Made by a program: the position numbers and the translations under genes. The notes beneath the pieces were generated by a model. It saw only the letters and a program-made list of their open reading frames with translations. It was not told where the DNA came from and searched no databases. Of a DNA stretch of 58,016 nucleotides, positions 57,261-58,016 are shown one piece after another; positions within the stretch are counted from its first letter, which is position 1; each line of letters begins with the position of its first letter. Origin of the DNA: Haliea sp. (GTDB lineage Bacteria; Pseudomonadota; Gammaproteobacteria; Pseudomonadales; Halieaceae). The DNA lies in assembly GCA_016704305.1 (NCBI GenBank), contig JADJAL010000030.1, positions 1 to 58,016 on the forward strand, read 5' to 3'.

Positions 57261-58016
57261 ATGGGTGAGCGGTTCAAAGACAAGGTGGTGCTGGTGACCG
57301 GGGGGAGCCGCGGACTCGGACGCGCCATCGCGCTGGGTTTCGCCCGCGAGGGTGCGAAAGTAGTCGTGGCCAGCCGCAAACTGGCGAGCTGCGAAGAGGT
57401 GGTGGCGCTGATCGAGGCCGAGGGCGGTACGGCCCTGGCCCAATCGGCCCACATGGGCGATACCGCTGCGCTGGACGCGCTGATCGACGCCAGCTATGCC
57501 CGCTTTGGGCGCGTGGATGTGCTGGTGAACAATGCTGGCACCAATGTCGCGTTTGGCCCGCTCGCGGATATCACCACCAATGCGTTCGACAAGATGGTGG
57601 ATGTCAATCTCAAGGGCCCGTGGTACCTGGCCTCGCGGCTTGCACCGCGCATGGGCGCGCACGGCGGCGGCTGTGTGATCAATGTTATCTCCGTCGCGGC
57701 GCTCTCCACGCCAGCCTACTCGGGCATCTATGCCGCGACCAAGGCGGCGCTGCAGGCGCTCACCGAAGTGATGGCACAGGAGTGGGCGGCATGGAATATC
57801 CGCGTTAACGCGCTCGCGCCGGGAAGCTACCACTCGGACCTGACGGACAGCGCGATCGCCACCATCCCCGGTTACGGCGAGGGCATGATCGCGGCGGCGC
57901 TGATTCCGCGCATTGCGGAAACCGAGGAAATCCTCAATCCGGTTTTTTACCTGGCATCCGAGTCCTACACCACCGGCATTACGCTGGTGGCGGATGGCGG
58001 CCTGATGGCGAAGCGT
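57261..58016 (+). CDS. Short-chain dehydrogenase/reductase (cut by window end)
   Basis: 252 codons without a stop, running off the window. Classical SDR: NAD(P) motif V-T-G-G-S-R-G-L-G-R, N-N-A-G, catalytic Tyr/Lys in Y-A-A-T-K with the Ser about 12 residues before, and the end pattern Y-T-T-G-I-T-L-V-A-D-G-G. It is nearly complete, only a few C-terminal residues missing. The GGAG at 57250-57253 is a good ribosome site 7 nt before the ATG. Substrate unknown. Confidence 0.95.
   Translation, partial: MGERFKDKVVLVTGGSRGLGRAIALGFAREGAKVVVASRKLASCEEVVALIEAEGGTALAQSAHMGDTAALDALIDASYARFGRVDVLVNNAGTNVAFGPLADITTNAFDKMVDVNLKGPWYLASRLAPRMGAHGGGCVINVISVAALSTPAYSGIYAATKAALQALTEVMAQEWAAWNIRVNALAPGSYHSDLTDSAIATIPGYGEGMIAAALIPRIAETEEILNPVFYLASESYTTGITLVADGGLMAKR

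Noticed and set aside
1..58016. CRISPR array or complete insertion sequence
   Set aside because: No set of regularly spaced identical repeats of 24-40 bp and no transposase motif was found in the window; the 14-nt arrays have no spacers.

Overview
The window looks like a chromosomal segment of a marine or aquatic gammaproteobacterium, probably near the Halieaceae/Cellvibrionales (OM60/NOR5-type). The evidence is the gene order mutY-yggX, hisBHAF, ctp, envC, gpmI, yibN-grxC-secB, trmL, ntrBC, glnA, thiI, typA, dtd, parC, serB, efp-epmA, pntAB, plus a PEP-CTERM surface protein. This placement is inferred from gene content and order, not from a marker-gene search.

Layout. Positions 0.2-2.7 kb hold a frameshifted lipoprotein gene with calcium-binding-type repeats and a PEP-CTERM protein gene. 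Positions 2858-15305 are a 12.4-kb integrative element in the 3' end of tRNA-Phe. A 16-bp copy of the tRNA 3' end, including CCA, lies at each boundary, and a P4-type tyrosine integrase sits next to the tRNA. All element genes are on the minus strand: integrase, a coupled unknown gene, an AlpA-type regulator, several small unknown genes, a DUF4124 protein, a type III restriction-modification pair (mod, res) and a DUF3800 protein at the far end. Positions 15.4-58 kb are core chromosome: DNA repair (mutY-yggX), histidine synthesis, cell division and glycolysis (envC, gpmI), redox and export (yibN, grxC, secB), nitrogen control (ntrB-ntrC, glnA with a clear sigma-54 promoter and NtrC sites), tRNA and translation genes (thiI, typA, dtd, efp-epmA), topoisomerase IV (parC), serB, transhydrogenase (pntAB), a FAN1 nuclease-helicase pair, an NhaC antiporter, a hemerythrin-like protein with a histone-like tail, an ABC exporter and a truncated SDR.

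Sequence quality. Single-base indels are very dense from 0 to about 14.3 kb, absent from about 15.4 to 37 kb, and sporadic afterwards, including in essential parC. Protein motifs are intact on both sides of each break. I therefore read most of them as uncorrected sequencing errors, not gene death, and give reconstructed gene boundaries.

Most unusual signal. Three separate genes (hisH, dtd, parC) are preceded by tandem arrays with a period of exactly 14 nt, in register with the start codon. Before hisH and dtd each unit is a five-codon mini-ORF whose stop overlaps the next start (RTGA or TTGA), forming a chain of stop-restart steps that ends at the real gene. I do not know a described system of this kind.
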